Below, in pieces: positions 31,510-38,810 of a stretch of DNA of 64,000 nt. Position numbers and translations under genes: made by a program. The notes below the pieces were generated by a model that was given only the letters and a program-made list of their open reading frames with translations, made no database searches and had not been told where the DNA came from. The stretch comes from a virus: positions 62,001-126,000 of IMG/VR virus record IMGVR_UViG_3300050821_016647; one strand, given 5' to 3'. The first letter of the stretch is position 1, and every line of letters begins with the position of its first letter.

Positions 31510-31806
31510 TCAATGTAGGTGCTCCAACGATCTGCCTTCTTTGAGTCGCGGCGACGGGAAGTCGATGGTCGGACAGGACTCGCGGAGACGTTCGAGCAGT
31601 GCTTCGAGGTTCGCCACGCGACACGCCGGGCAGCCATTCATGAGCGTGGTCGTGTCCGTCGTGCCTTTCTCATTGTCGAAGGCAACGACTATGAGCATCG
31701 TGGAGACTTCGCACTCGTCGGCAACCTCGGTAAGTCGAGACATAAAGCGTTTCTGATTTGCGCTCCCTCTATCTCCGGTCAGTTGCTGAATCGATCGTTT
31801 ACGCAT
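31510..31806 (-). CDS. Hypothetical protein
   Basis: 98 residues from ATG at 31806 (TGATG), with a GTG one codon before as alternative. Contains ECEVSTMLIVVAFDN, a beta strand typical of Rossmann-like or small sensor proteins, and a CPAC pair. Function unknown. Confidence 0.65.
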   Translation of the reverse strand: MRKRSIQQLTGDRGSANQKRFMSRLTEVADECEVSTMLIVVAFDNEKGTTDTTTLMNGCPACRVANLEALLERLRESCPTIDFPSPRLKEGRSLEHLH

Positions 31807-31994
31807 CACGGCCTCCGCTCGGTCGTAATCTCGCCGTCGAGCCGTAGCGTCGCCCACGGTTGGCCGACGCGGCACGTCGGAAGGCACGGCGGCATCGGCT
31901 TGTTCTCCTTCGCCGCACCAACGCGAATCGCTTGGCAGTCGTCGTCGTGGGGCCGGGTCGTGTGCCAGAAGTTGGGACTCGGGTCGTCTTTCAT
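31806..31994 (-). CDS. Hypothetical protein
   Basis: 62 residues. Rich in Pro, Asp and Cys (CLPTCRVG). Coupled to both neighbours. Function unknown. Confidence 0.65.
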   Translation of the reverse strand: MKDDPSPNFWHTTRPHDDDCQAIRVGAAKENKPMPPCLPTCRVGQPWATLRLDGEITTERRP

Positions 31995-32326
31995 GATGCC
32001 TTTCTCGATTCGTTTATAGCTGTGAAGAAAATTGCTCCGCAGGTTGAGCAGGTTGCATGAAGGTGTGACTCCGATCGAGCCTCACATTTCTTCGGATCCG
32101 GACAAGCCTTCGGAATGTCTTTTACACCGTGAATGCGTTCCGTTTTAGGCTTTCCTACGGGATATGGAACTGTGCCGCAGAACGGACAGGCATCACCAGC
32201 AGCTGGATGCATGTACGGGAAGATTCGAAACTTGGGAGGGGGCGGAGGATCGAGCACGCGGTCCGCGAATCCCAGCGATGCGATGATGACCGCTGCCGTA
32301 GCGATGATGGCGGTTTCGATGATCAC
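31991..32326 (-). CDS. Membrane-anchored zinc-ribbon protein
   Basis: 111 residues from a GTG at 32326 overlapping the upstream stop. One N-terminal membrane helix (ETAIIATAAVIIASLGFA), then two Cys pairs (CPFCGT; CSTCGA) around a His-rich loop, a plausible zinc domain on the cytoplasmic or outer side. Function unknown. Confidence 0.65.
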   Translation of the reverse strand: MIIETAIIATAAVIIASLGFADRVLDPPPPPKFRIFPYMHPAAGDACPFCGTVPYPVGKPKTERIHGVKDIPKACPDPKKCEARSESHLHATCSTCGAIFFTAINESRKAS

Positions 32327-32811
32327 GGCTCGGTCCAGGGAGGCATCGTCTCCCAATCGACGAGCTCGCCGAGGTTCTCTAGCTCTGCGCGAGCGTCGGC
32401 AAGCCGGCGTCTATGATGTGAGATGTTGCGTTCGAGCTCTTCTCGTCTTGCCTCTGTGGGTGTCTTCGCGTGATCAGGGTAGTGCCGACGGCGCCAGCCG
32501 CGGATGGTGAAACGCTTGCCTGTCGTCTGGGACTCCAAGCCTTCGATATCACCTCTCGGTTCGGAGTAGAGCGCGACGCACGCGAGGCCCTTCATGCGTT
32601 CCGGGTCGGCGCAGTCGAACGTCGCGCAGATTTCCGAGAGCAGCTGCTTCGCCTCGGTCTTGTTCTTCATGCAGAAGGGACCAAAGCCTTGTCCCCAGCC
32701 TGGTCCTTCGATTTGAACGTGGACCGTCTCGATGAGATGGTCTCCGTCGTAGTCCTGGCGCGCGGCCGTGATCGTCGCCGGCACTCGTAGGTCTTTCGGC
32801 TCGTACTTCAT
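32323..32811 (-). CDS. Hypothetical protein
   Basis: 162 residues from ATG at 32811 (ATGA overlap). A beta-rich N-terminal domain (VHVQIEGPGWGQGFGPFCM) and a C-terminal coiled coil. The longer frame upstream is spurious. No family recognised. Confidence 0.7.
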   Translation of the reverse strand: MKYEPKDLRVPATITAARQDYDGDHLIETVHVQIEGPGWGQGFGPFCMKNKTEAKQLLSEICATFDCADPERMKGLACVALYSEPRGDIEGLESQTTGKRFTIRGWRRRHYPDHAKTPTEARREELERNISHHRRRLADARAELENLGELVDWETMPPWTEP

Positions 32812-33041
32812 TTGACCCTTCTCAGCTTTGGCGGCGACTTGGGCGTGACGATGCGGCGCCGTGGTTTCCCCTCGACCGTCCTCGCGTGAAGCATCAGGAG
32901 CTTCGCCGCCGCGTCGATGCCTTTGACGACTTCCTCGAGCCTCGTCTGCTCGTCGACCGAGACATCGTTCCAGTAGTCTTCGTGCTGGATCGACCGGGCG
33001 ATGCGGAGGAGCGCGACGGCTTTTTCGCTGAGGGAGGTCAT
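32808..33041 (-). CDS. Helical hypothetical protein
   Basis: 77 residues with a helical N-terminus and a basic C-terminal tail (KPRRRIVTPKSPPKLRRVK). Coupled to the nucleotidyltransferase gene upstream by ATGA. Function unknown. Confidence 0.7.
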   Translation of the reverse strand: MTSLSEKAVALLRIARSIQHEDYWNDVSVDEQTRLEEVVKGIDAAAKLLMLHARTVEGKPRRRIVTPKSPPKLRRVK

Positions 33042-33562
33042 TCCGCGTCATCCGCGCGGCCCACGAGTATGTCGAATTTTTCGAGCAGGTCGGGAGCGAC
33101 TTCTTCTAGGTACTTACGAACCATTTTGTCATCGAGTCCCTTCTTCAGGAGTTGAACGACGTCTTCCTGGTCTTTTCGACGCCACGCTTTCAGCTTCAAA
33201 TAGACGAGGGCACCGGGATCGACGATGGGGATACCCTCGGACTCGTAAGGCTCTTCCACTTGCTCTTCGACGACCTCGTCTGCCATGACATCGACGACGA
33301 CGCCGTTGACGAGGATGGGCATGCCGGGCTTGAAGGTTACAATTCCCCCACCGTGTCGTTCGAACCCCTCTTCACCAACAAGAAAGTCAGCATCCTTGGT
33401 GGCGCGGGGATAGCCGTAGGCACCGACCGCTAACGCTCCGATGAGGGCATGACGTATTCCTAACCTATCGAGCTCTTTTGATGCTCGGGCGGTCGCGTCG
33501 AGAATGCGGTCGGAGACAACGCCGTTGAGAAGTTTGAAGTCCGGCAGATGAACGCGTTTCAT
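33038..33562 (-). CDS. AbiEii/MNT-type nucleotidyltransferase-fold protein
   Basis: 174 residues from ATG at 33562. RLGIRHALIGALAVGAYGYP then TKDADFLV is the hG-x-hAhx...D-x-D nucleotidyltransferase core. A later acidic strand (VDVMAD) supplies the third carboxylate, and the C-terminal helical part (LVYLKLKAWRRKDQEDV) matches that family. Such enzymes serve as toxins or antitoxins (AbiE, MNT). A ribbon-helix-helix gene directly upstream suggests a two-gene module. Confidence 0.75.
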   Translation of the reverse strand: MKRVHLPDFKLLNGVVSDRILDATARASKELDRLGIRHALIGALAVGAYGYPRATKDADFLVGEEGFERHGGGIVTFKPGMPILVNGVVVDVMADEVVEEQVEEPYESEGIPIVDPGALVYLKLKAWRRKDQEDVVQLLKKGLDDKMVRKYLEEVAPDLLEKFDILVGRADDAE

Positions 33563-33582
33563 GTTTTTCTCCCGTGAACCCG

Positions 33583-33756
33583 TCAGTAGCGACCCTCTGC
33601 CTCCTGTCGAATCCATTTGCGCAGCATTCCGCTTGCGGTCAGGCCGTTGGCCTTAGCGGCCTTGAGGAGCCATTCCTTCTCGGTCTTCGAGAGCGTGAGG
33701 TGGATGTGTTCCGGTCTGTACGTGAGGTCCACGACATCCGGGCGCTGTTTCTTCAT
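33583..33756 (-). CDS. Ribbon-helix-helix protein, candidate antitoxin/repressor
   Basis: 57 residues (ATG 33756, TGA 33585-33583). HIHLTLSKTEKEWLLKAAKA then TASGMLRKWIRQEAEG is a ribbon-helix-helix motif. It ends 21 bases before the nucleotidyltransferase gene. It probably autoregulates the pair and faces the tandem RHH gene on the other strand across a 100-base divergent region. Confidence 0.65.
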   Translation of the reverse strand: MKKQRPDVVDLTYRPEHIHLTLSKTEKEWLLKAAKANGLTASGMLRKWIRQEAEGRY

Positions 33757-33859
33757 GACCCACTTTCTGAACTAAAAATGAACATCGGTCAAGATGGATT
33801 CAACAGGCCCGTGTCGATTTGCCATACAGGCCCGGACCGGTGTAGTCTCGTTTCTCGAG

Positions 33860-34261
33860 ATGCCGACCAAGCAAAAGTCCGTTTCCGAACGCAGTCTTAC
33901 ACCTCTCTGCCTCAGGTTCCGGGCTCAAGACCTGGAAGCAGTGCGTGCCGTAGCGGCGAAAAGTGCCGAAGCGTGCACGGTGTTTTTGCGCGAAGTCATC
34001 ATGACCCGCGTGGTGGCCATCGAGAGCGAGCTCGACGTGCCGAAGCTCACGTACGGCAAGAACGGCGTCGTCAGCGAATCGATCTCGATTCGGTTCCGCC
34101 CCGCCGAGTACAAGCGCGCGGCACGCGTGGCGGCCCGGGATGGCGTGCCGTTCAGCCTCTGGGGCCGCGCCGTCGTGCTCGAGTACGTGCAACGTCCGAA
34201 GGTGCCGTCGATTCGCGGAGGGAACGGACGGCAGGAGCGGGACACGGCGGTCGGCGAGTGA
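33860..34261 (+). CDS. Tandem ribbon-helix-helix protein
   Basis: 133 residues from ATG at 33860 (upstream ATGs exist at 33794 and 33779 in poor context). Two RHH units are visible: LTPLCLRFRAQDLEAVRAVA...FLREVIM (residues 13-50) and SESISIRFRPAEYKRAARVA...SLWGRAVVLEYV (72-110). A single chain could therefore bind DNA like a dimer. It starts the short rightward operon and is divergent to the single RHH gene at 33756. Confidence 0.7.
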   Translation: MPTKQKSVSERSLTPLCLRFRAQDLEAVRAVAAKSAEACTVFLREVIMTRVVAIESELDVPKLTYGKNGVVSESISIRFRPAEYKRAARVAARDGVPFSLWGRAVVLEYVQRPKVPSIRGGNGRQERDTAVGE

Positions 34262-34503
34262 GCGGCACGCAGCCTAAAGGTCGCAAAGTAGGCAACGAAG
34301 GCAAGGCGGACGTGTCCGGGCCGTGCCCGTTCTGCCACACGCAGGGCGGCAACATCACCGTGGACTGGGGTGAGGCGGCTCAGGGGGACAAGCCCAAGCG
34401 CCCCGGCATGCTCTTTCACTCGCTACCGTACTGTTCGACGTACGAACGCCTGTCGGGCGACGAGTTCATCCGCGCAGTCATCGCACGAAAGCACCTGTCA
34501 TGA
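34258..34503 (+). CDS. Small zinc-binding protein
   Basis: 81 residues from GTG overlapping the previous stop. PCPFCHTQGGNITVDW and HSLPYCSTYERL form a likely single zinc site. Function unknown. Confidence 0.7.
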   Translation: MSGTQPKGRKVGNEGKADVSGPCPFCHTQGGNITVDWGEAAQGDKPKRPGMLFHSLPYCSTYERLSGDEFIRAVIARKHLS

Positions 34504-34655
34504 GGAGCTCTCCTCCGAGCGAGCCGAAGCGGGGCCGGTGGACCCCGGTGCGTTGGTACCGCTACCTGCGTCGTGCGAACTTCACGCGCTTCGAATCGTT
34601 CTGGTACGCGCTCATCCCGCAGCTCATCTTCCGGTCGAAGGTTCCGCCCGGCTAG
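34500..34655 (+). CDS. Short basic aromatic protein
   Basis: 51 residues, ATG at 34500 overlapping the previous stop. Rich in Arg, Trp, Tyr and Phe (RWYRYLRRANFTRFESFWYA); it could lie on membranes or nucleic acid. Function unknown. Confidence 0.55.
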   Translation: MRSSPPSEPKRGRWTPVRWYRYLRRANFTRFESFWYALIPQLIFRSKVPPG

Positions 34656-34692
34656 TTTCCCGGGGCGGGCATGGCTGAGCTACTATGTAGGC

Positions 34693-34983
34693 ATGGAGAG
34701 GGAAGCCCTGCGTGCGCAAGCTACGGACCTCCTGAATCGTCTGCGCGGCGATCCAGCCGTGCCACAGGCGCTCTTCGAGCTCGTCGACAACATCCTCCGG
34801 CGTCTCGACAGGTTGGAATTGGGCTCGTTCACGACCGAGGAAGAGACACCGACGCGGCCGGATCGGAAGCAGTCTTCGGGGCAGATGCTGGCGACGCACT
34901 TACCGGCGACGGGGAAAGACTCGCTTTCGGAGCGCATTGCCGAGATTTTCGAGGGCGTGAAGCCGAAGAGGGACGGGGAGTAG
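34693..34983 (+). CDS. Helical hypothetical protein
   Basis: 96 residues starting MEREALRAQATDLLNRLRG, with a C-terminal SLSERIAEIFEGVKPK helix. The stop lies one base from the stop of the convergent leftward gene at 34985. Function unknown. Confidence 0.7.
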   Translation: MEREALRAQATDLLNRLRGDPAVPQALFELVDNILRRLDRLELGSFTTEEETPTRPDRKQSSGQMLATHLPATGKDSLSERIAEIFEGVKPKRDGE

Positions 34984-34984
34984 A

Positions 34985-35107
34985 CTAGTCCGTCACGATC
35001 AACCAGACCACGAAGCAGATCATCACCGCGCCAAAGACGAGCATCGCAATGGCCCAGCGGGGATTCTCGCGAGCCCACCTTTCTGTCCATTCACGCGGTG
35101 GATGCAT
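34985..35107 (-). CDS. Tiny single-pass membrane protein (variant of the NP-TM family)
   Basis: 40 residues: basic N-terminus with RENPRW, then one membrane helix (AIAMLVFGAVMICFVVWLIV), then three residues. The Asn-Pro followed by a helix recalls the larger family upstream, but the tail is missing. Overlaps the next gene by 17 bases. Last gene of the 41.5-to-35 kb operon. Confidence 0.55.
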   Translation of the reverse strand: MHPPREWTERWARENPRWAIAMLVFGAVMICFVVWLIVTD

Positions 35108-35321
35108 TCGGCGTGCTCTGGTAGATGAGGTAGCCGCCTAGTGCAATTGCGAGGACGCTGCCGGCGAGAAGTGGAAGATCCGAGCCGATGGGGTTCGACC
35201 TTGACCGCCCCGCTTTTCGGTACGCGATGGCCACGGCTTGGGATTGTTTGTAGCCCTCATGGCGCAGCGTGCGAATGTTCTGAGAAATTACGACATCAGA
35301 GCTACCGCGTTGGAGGGGCAT
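35091..35321 (-). CDS. NP-TM family membrane protein with phage QAVAIA motif
   Basis: 76 residues. SQNIRTLRHEGYKQSQAVAI followed by AYRKAGRSR is a short helical motif common in phage proteins. Then SNPIG and one membrane helix ending GGYLIYQS, the signature of the local family. Short tail. Confidence 0.7.
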   Translation of the reverse strand: MPLQRGSSDVVISQNIRTLRHEGYKQSQAVAIAYRKAGRSRSNPIGSDLPLLAGSVLAIALGGYLIYQSTPNASTA

Positions 35322-35414
35322 CTACTTCGATCTCCCACTGAAATGAATCGCTGCAATGACCATGACCGCGACGACGGCCGCCAGGCCGAGTTTGATGAGT
35401 AGGTCGTTGGTCAC
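35322..35414 (-). CDS. Tiny membrane protein
   Basis: 30 residues from a GTG overlapping the previous stop (GTGA). Almost all one hydrophobic helix (LAAVVAVMVIAAI), ending GRSK. Too short for family assignment; supported by coupling. Confidence 0.45.
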   Translation of the reverse strand: MTNDLLIKLGLAAVVAVMVIAAIHFSGRSK

Positions 35415-35698
35415 GGCTTCGGATCTCGAGGAATCGGTTCTTGCTCGCGCCTCATGCGCGATTCGTAGTTCGCGGCGTCGTATCCAGCGGCCACGTACTG
35501 CTCAAGCGTCGGAAGAAGGTAGTCCCCGTGATCGGGGTGGCACTTCTTCCCGGACTTGCCCATCTGCGGGTGCGTCCATACGCCGTTGATGAGCGCCGAT
35601 CCGCAACTCGAACACCACGACGTGATCTTGGTCGTAGCACCCGTGGCTCCGTCGGTCTTTGGCGTGGCCGTCGGATGCTTGCAGCGATCGAGGCTCAC
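35411..35698 (-). CDS. Zinc-binding hypothetical protein
   Basis: 95 residues from GTG at 35698 overlapping the upstream stop. CKHPTATP, then WCSSCGSALI, then KCHPDHGD give several Cys/His ligands. Contains LEQYVAAGYDAANYESRMRR. A soluble member of an otherwise membrane-protein operon. Function unknown. Confidence 0.65.
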   Translation of the reverse strand: MSLDRCKHPTATPKTDGATGATTKITSWCSSCGSALINGVWTHPQMGKSGKKCHPDHGDYLLPTLEQYVAAGYDAANYESRMRREQEPIPRDPKP

Positions 35699-36105
35699 TG
35701 AAGCGTCGGGCTGACCTGCGGCACGGGCGTCGACGCTGCGGTCGCTTGGTAGACCGCCTGCGTCGGTGTCGAAGCGGGCTGCTGTCCCGCGGGCGTGGTT
35801 TGGTCGGGATTGACCGACATGATACCGAGCTCGGGCAGACCCGGGCCGGTGCATTGCGGACCCGTACTGAGGTTCTGGTTGACGGTCGCGGCTGCCCAGA
35901 CGCCCGCGATGATGCTCGAGGCGAGCCCCGCGGCGGCCGTGATCGCGAATTCCTTGCGATACTCGTCGGATGCGACGGCGCCGATGATGCCGACGAGCAT
36001 CGCGAGGCTTCCTCCTCCGGCGAGGACCATCTGGGGCACGGTCTGCGTCTCGTCGACGTACGTGCACGTGGGCATCACTTGACCGAGACCGCGACGACGA
36101 GCCAT
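35695..36105 (-). CDS. Two-pass membrane protein with Pro/Thr/Gln tail
   Basis: 136 residues. Two hydrophobic helices (27-46 and 54-75) with a short charged loop (SDEYRKEF), then a Thr/Pro/Gln/Ser-rich tail of 60 residues with Cys14 and Cys85. The tail composition matches the NP-TM proteins around it, although the Asn-Pro motif lies after the helices (SVNPDQT). Function unknown. Confidence 0.7.
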   Translation of the reverse strand: MARRRGLGQVMPTCTYVDETQTVPQMVLAGGGSLAMLVGIIGAVASDEYRKEFAITAAAGLASSIIAGVWAAATVNQNLSTGPQCTGPGLPELGIMSVNPDQTTPAGQQPASTPTQAVYQATAASTPVPQVSPTLQ

Positions 36106-36127
36106 GGTGATTTCTCCTGCGCTTAGG

Positions 36128-36355
36128 TTAGCGCCTTTTGAGTAAAAAGAGTGCTGTGAGTCCTCCCGCCAAGATTAGCGGAATTCCTGCGAGATAATTT
36201 TGCTCTTGATACAAGAGCCCCGCGCCGAGTCCCACCGCGGCGGCGCTCCCGGCCAACATGAGCTCCTCTTCCTCGCTCTGATGCTGCGAGTAACCGTACG
36301 CCGCACCAGCAGCACCGAGTGCGGCAGCAGGGATGAGCGTGGCGGGGGCCGTCAT
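36128..36355 (-). CDS. Three-helix membrane protein
   Basis: 75 residues with three short hydrophobic segments rich in Gly/Ala and an acidic loop (HQSEEEEL), ending LLKRR. Gly/Ala packing suggests oligomerisation. No holin family recognised, though size and layout would allow it. Confidence 0.65.
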   Translation of the reverse strand: MTAPATLIPAAALGAAGAAYGYSQHQSEEEELMLAGSAAAVGLGAGLLYQEQNYLAGIPLILAGGLTALFLLKRR

Positions 36356-36359
36356 GGGT

Positions 36360-36710
36360 TCATCCTACCGCGGAGGGCCCGAGCGGGGTAGTGCTGCCGC
36401 CAGAGCCTAGTTCGTAGGACTGATCGTTCGACGCCGTGGGTCCCGGAGGAAGCCACGGAGCGAGCGGGTTCGCCCCACTGAAAACCGAAGGATTGGGGAT
36501 GGTCGTCGGCGCGTTCGGCGGAGGGGCGTAGCCCATGACCTCTTTGGTCGCGGCAGCCTGTGCGGCGGCGCTCGTGGCGGTCTGGTACTGCTGGTAGATG
36601 AGGTACGCGACCGTGCCCACCGCGACGACGCCCAGCGTGATCAAGACCGCGTCCTCGATGGGGGCGGCCTCGGCCATCTGGAGGGCGCCGGTAGGGTTAC
36701 GGCGGCGCAT
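36360..36710 (-). CDS. NP-TM family membrane protein
   Basis: 116 residues: MRRRNPTG start, helix DAVLITLGVVAVGTVAYLIY, then QQYQ and an Ala/Pro/Asn/Ser/Gly-rich tail of 70 residues. Positive N-terminus before the helix predicts an outside tail. Overlaps the next gene by one base. Confidence 0.75.
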   Translation of the reverse strand: MRRRNPTGALQMAEAAPIEDAVLITLGVVAVGTVAYLIYQQYQTATSAAAQAAATKEVMGYAPPPNAPTTIPNPSVFSGANPLAPWLPPGPTASNDQSYELGSGGSTTPLGPSAVG

Positions 36711-37012
36711 TACGCCCCCGGATTGTAGATCGCCGCAGGACCGAGTGCGCCCGGCGTCTGGTTTGAGAACACGCCGATGCCGCTCGGGGCAACGTACGAG
36801 TACGTAGCGTTACCGCTCGAGTCGACGCCTGTCTGGAGCTGAGAAGGCTCGGCGTTCGCTTCGGCAGCAGCGGCCTGAGACTTCGTGTAGAGCCAAATTC
36901 CAAGCCCACCTACGACTACGCCGATACCGATGAGGATGAGACCATCGGTGTAGGTCGTGACGGGGCCGGCGACGGGATTGCGACGTGAGCGACGACGTCT
37001 CGGGTTGATCAT
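36710..37012 (-). CDS. NP-TM family membrane protein
   Basis: 100 residues from ATG at 37012 (TAATG overlap). MINPRRRRSRRNPVAG, then helix LILIGIGVVVGGLGIWLYTKSQ and a Ser/Asn/Gly/Tyr-rich tail. Same architecture as its neighbours; the GIWLY element aligns with GYLIY. Confidence 0.75.
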   Translation of the reverse strand: MINPRRRRSRRNPVAGPVTTYTDGLILIGIGVVVGGLGIWLYTKSQAAAAEANAEPSQLQTGVDSSGNATYSYVAPSGIGVFSNQTPGALGPAAIYNPGA

Positions 37013-37365
37013 TATAGCTGGTTCCACCAATTGGCGGCCGACTGAGCTGCGGTGACCGCAGGAGATTGAGCCTGCGTTTGAACCGTCTGATTTGCGTTGT
37101 AGATCTGGTCGCTCACGTTTTGAGCTGCCTGGGACGCAGCGGCGATTTGATTCGCGACGTCGCCCGCCGAACCTGACGCACCCGAGATGACGTCGTTGGT
37201 CTCGGCAAGTGTATTTTGCGCCTGACCGAGCTGGTAAATCGCATAGACGATGGCGCCGAGCAGCGCGGTCCCCATGCCGAGCATTAGGATCGTGTTCGTA
37301 TTCAATCCGGTGTCCTGCGGATTTGGACGTAGGTAGTGACGGCGACGCGAAGGATGGCGCCTCAT
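37012..37365 (-). CDS. NP-TM family membrane protein with Gln/Ala/Asn tail
   Basis: 117 residues from ATG at 37365 (ATGA overlap). Basic start with RPNPQD, helix ILMLGMGTALLGAIVYAIYQ, then a long Gln/Ala/Asn/Ser-rich helical tail ending WWNQL. Function unknown. Confidence 0.75.
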   Translation of the reverse strand: MRRHPSRRRHYLRPNPQDTGLNTNTILMLGMGTALLGAIVYAIYQLGQAQNTLAETNDVISGASGSAGDVANQIAAASQAAQNVSDQIYNANQTVQTQAQSPAVTAAQSAANWWNQL

Positions 37366-37610
37366 GACCCCCACCTGTTTCCAACCCAGATGGCCGCGAC
37401 GAGACCTCCAACACCAACGAGTCCTCCTGCGATCATCTCTGCATCCCCCGCGTCCGGATCGAGCGCCATGCCGAGTCCGACACCGGCCGCAGTAAGTCCG
37501 CCGATCTGGGCAATCTTGCGCGTGTCGCTCCCGGCGGAAAGGATCGCTGCCCCGATGCCGAGGACGGCACCGAGAGATCCGAGTTCGAGAGGAAAGCCAA
37601 GGTTCGCCAT
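37362..37610 (-). CDS. Gly-rich multi-pass membrane protein
   Basis: 82 residues with about three Gly/Ala-rich hydrophobic segments separated by short charged turns (GSDTRK, DPDAGD). No Asn-Pro motif. Similar in size and composition to 36128-36355. Confidence 0.65.
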   Translation of the reverse strand: MANLGFPLELGSLGAVLGIGAAILSAGSDTRKIAQIGGLTAAGVGLGMALDPDAGDAEMIAGGLVGVGGLVAAIWVGNRWGS

Positions 37611-37847
37611 TTAGGTACCTGTGGTCGCCTGTCCGAACGTACCGGCTTGGTACGCTTGCAGGTCAGCGACTTGCTGCGCGCTCTTGCCTGCGTTGTAGAG
37701 AAGGTAGCCGAAGACGCTCGCGGCGACGACCCCTCCGACGCCGAGGTAGATCGCCTGCTCGGTCGTAAAAGTCGTGAGCGGGTTTTCGCTCGAGCAGCTG
37801 TCGCAGCAGCGCGCTCCGTTTCGTCTCATCAAGGCTCGTCGTCGCAT
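37611..37847 (-). CDS. NP-TM family membrane protein with Cys-rich start
   Basis: 78 residues. MRRRALMRRNGARCCDSCSS, then ENPLTT, then helix YLGVGGVVAASVFGYLLYNAG and a short Gln/Thr tail. The CCDSC cluster near the N-terminus is unusual in the family and could bind metal or be acylated. Confidence 0.7.
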   Translation of the reverse strand: MRRRALMRRNGARCCDSCSSENPLTTFTTEQAIYLGVGGVVAASVFGYLLYNAGKSAQQVADLQAYQAGTFGQATTGT

Positions 37848-37849
37848 GG

Positions 37850-38263
37850 TCAGCTCCCTTGGGTCCCGGACGGTTGGTTGGCAGGCAGCGGCACGTTCGA
37901 GCCACCCGGTCCGAGCTGCGTGCCTTGGTAGGTCGAGGTCATGGCTGGCGTCGTCTGCTGCGAGCGCCAGATCAGATACCCGACGAGACCGATGACCGCG
38001 GCGCCGCCGACGACGATGCAGGTGTTGCGGAGGTGCTCTTCGTCGGTGGAGGGGTTGCGTTTTCCTGCATCACCGTCTTCGCCCTCTACGTACGACTTTG
38101 CGAGTGCGAGCGTTGAGTGATAGGGCCCGATGCGACGAAGGTGTTGACCGGTCCCGTAGAGAACGACGTAGCCTTTTGGCCATTTCAGGATCTCATACTC
38201 GCGCGAACCGCTTGTTGCGTGCCACACCGTCACACCATCTTGCTGACGAGTTGACCAGTTCAT
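37850..38263 (-). CDS. NP-TM family protein with N-terminal soluble domain
   Basis: 137 residues. A 65-residue alpha/beta domain (EYEILKWPKGYVVLYGTG, then YHSTLALAKSYV) is followed by KRNPST, a membrane helix ending GLVGYLIWRSQQ, and a tail with GPGGSNVPLPAN. Two other genes (38811, 39861) have the same domain order. Confidence 0.75.
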   Translation of the reverse strand: MNWSTRQQDGVTVWHATSGSREYEILKWPKGYVVLYGTGQHLRRIGPYHSTLALAKSYVEGEDGDAGKRNPSTDEEHLRNTCIVVGGAAVIGLVGYLIWRSQQTTPAMTSTYQGTQLGPGGSNVPLPANQPSGTQGS

Positions 38264-38535
38264 GCGACCCGCCCTTCGCTCTCGGCGGTAATTCGAATTC
38301 GATCGGAGACGCTCGCCTCTGGGTCTTCGTCGTACTGCTCGACGGCGTAGTCGCCGCCATAGTGCCGAGCTCCGGCACGGCTGTAGATGAGCACGTCGAT
38401 GTAGACGGGGCTCTTGCCGGACATGCCCATCGAGACCGCGAAGCCGGCCGCTTCGTCAGGCGTCCTAAAGATGCGCTCCTGTCCAGAGCCGTCTTCGACG
38501 GCGTACTCGACGTCTTTGTGTGCGTGCTTTGCCAC
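38260..38535 (-). CDS. Small soluble domain protein (stand-alone relative of the NP-TM N-terminal domain)
   Basis: 91 residues. VEYAVEDGSGQERIFRTPDE, then AAGFAVSM and a strand YIDVLIYSRAG: the same beta-alpha-beta outline as the soluble N-terminal domains of 37850 and 38811, but with no membrane helix. Its gene lies between those members. The relationship is suggested, not proven. Confidence 0.65.
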   Translation of the reverse strand: MAKHAHKDVEYAVEDGSGQERIFRTPDEAAGFAVSMGMSGKSPVYIDVLIYSRAGARHYGGDYAVEQYDEDPEASVSDRIRITAESEGRVA

Positions 38536-38538
38536 GAC

Positions 38539-38799
38539 TCAGCCTCCCGCGCTGGCTTGGGCCGGTGTGACGGTGCCCGCCTGGATCTGCTGCATGACCC
38601 AGGCGTCGTACGCCTCCTGCGTGGCGTTGCTCGGCGCGGCGGGGGTGCTCGGGCTTGCTGCGGCGGAGCTCACGCTCATCTTCGAGTAGAGCCCGTAGCC
38701 GACCAAGCCGAGGACGGCGAGACCGAGGAAGGCCAAGCCGAGGTCTTCAGAGCCTGTGAGCGGGTTGGGGCGACGAAAACGCTTCAATGAACGACGCAT
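38539..38799 (-). CDS. NP-TM family membrane protein
   Basis: 86 residues: KRFRRPNPLTG, then helix LAFLGLAVLGLVGYGLYSK, then a Ser/Ala/Pro tail and a short helix (AYDAWVMQQIQAG). Function unknown. Confidence 0.75.
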   Translation of the reverse strand: MRRSLKRFRRPNPLTGSEDLGLAFLGLAVLGLVGYGLYSKMSVSSAAASPSTPAAPSNATQEAYDAWVMQQIQAGTVTPAQASAGG

Positions 38800-38810
38800 G
38801 AGTGGCTCCT

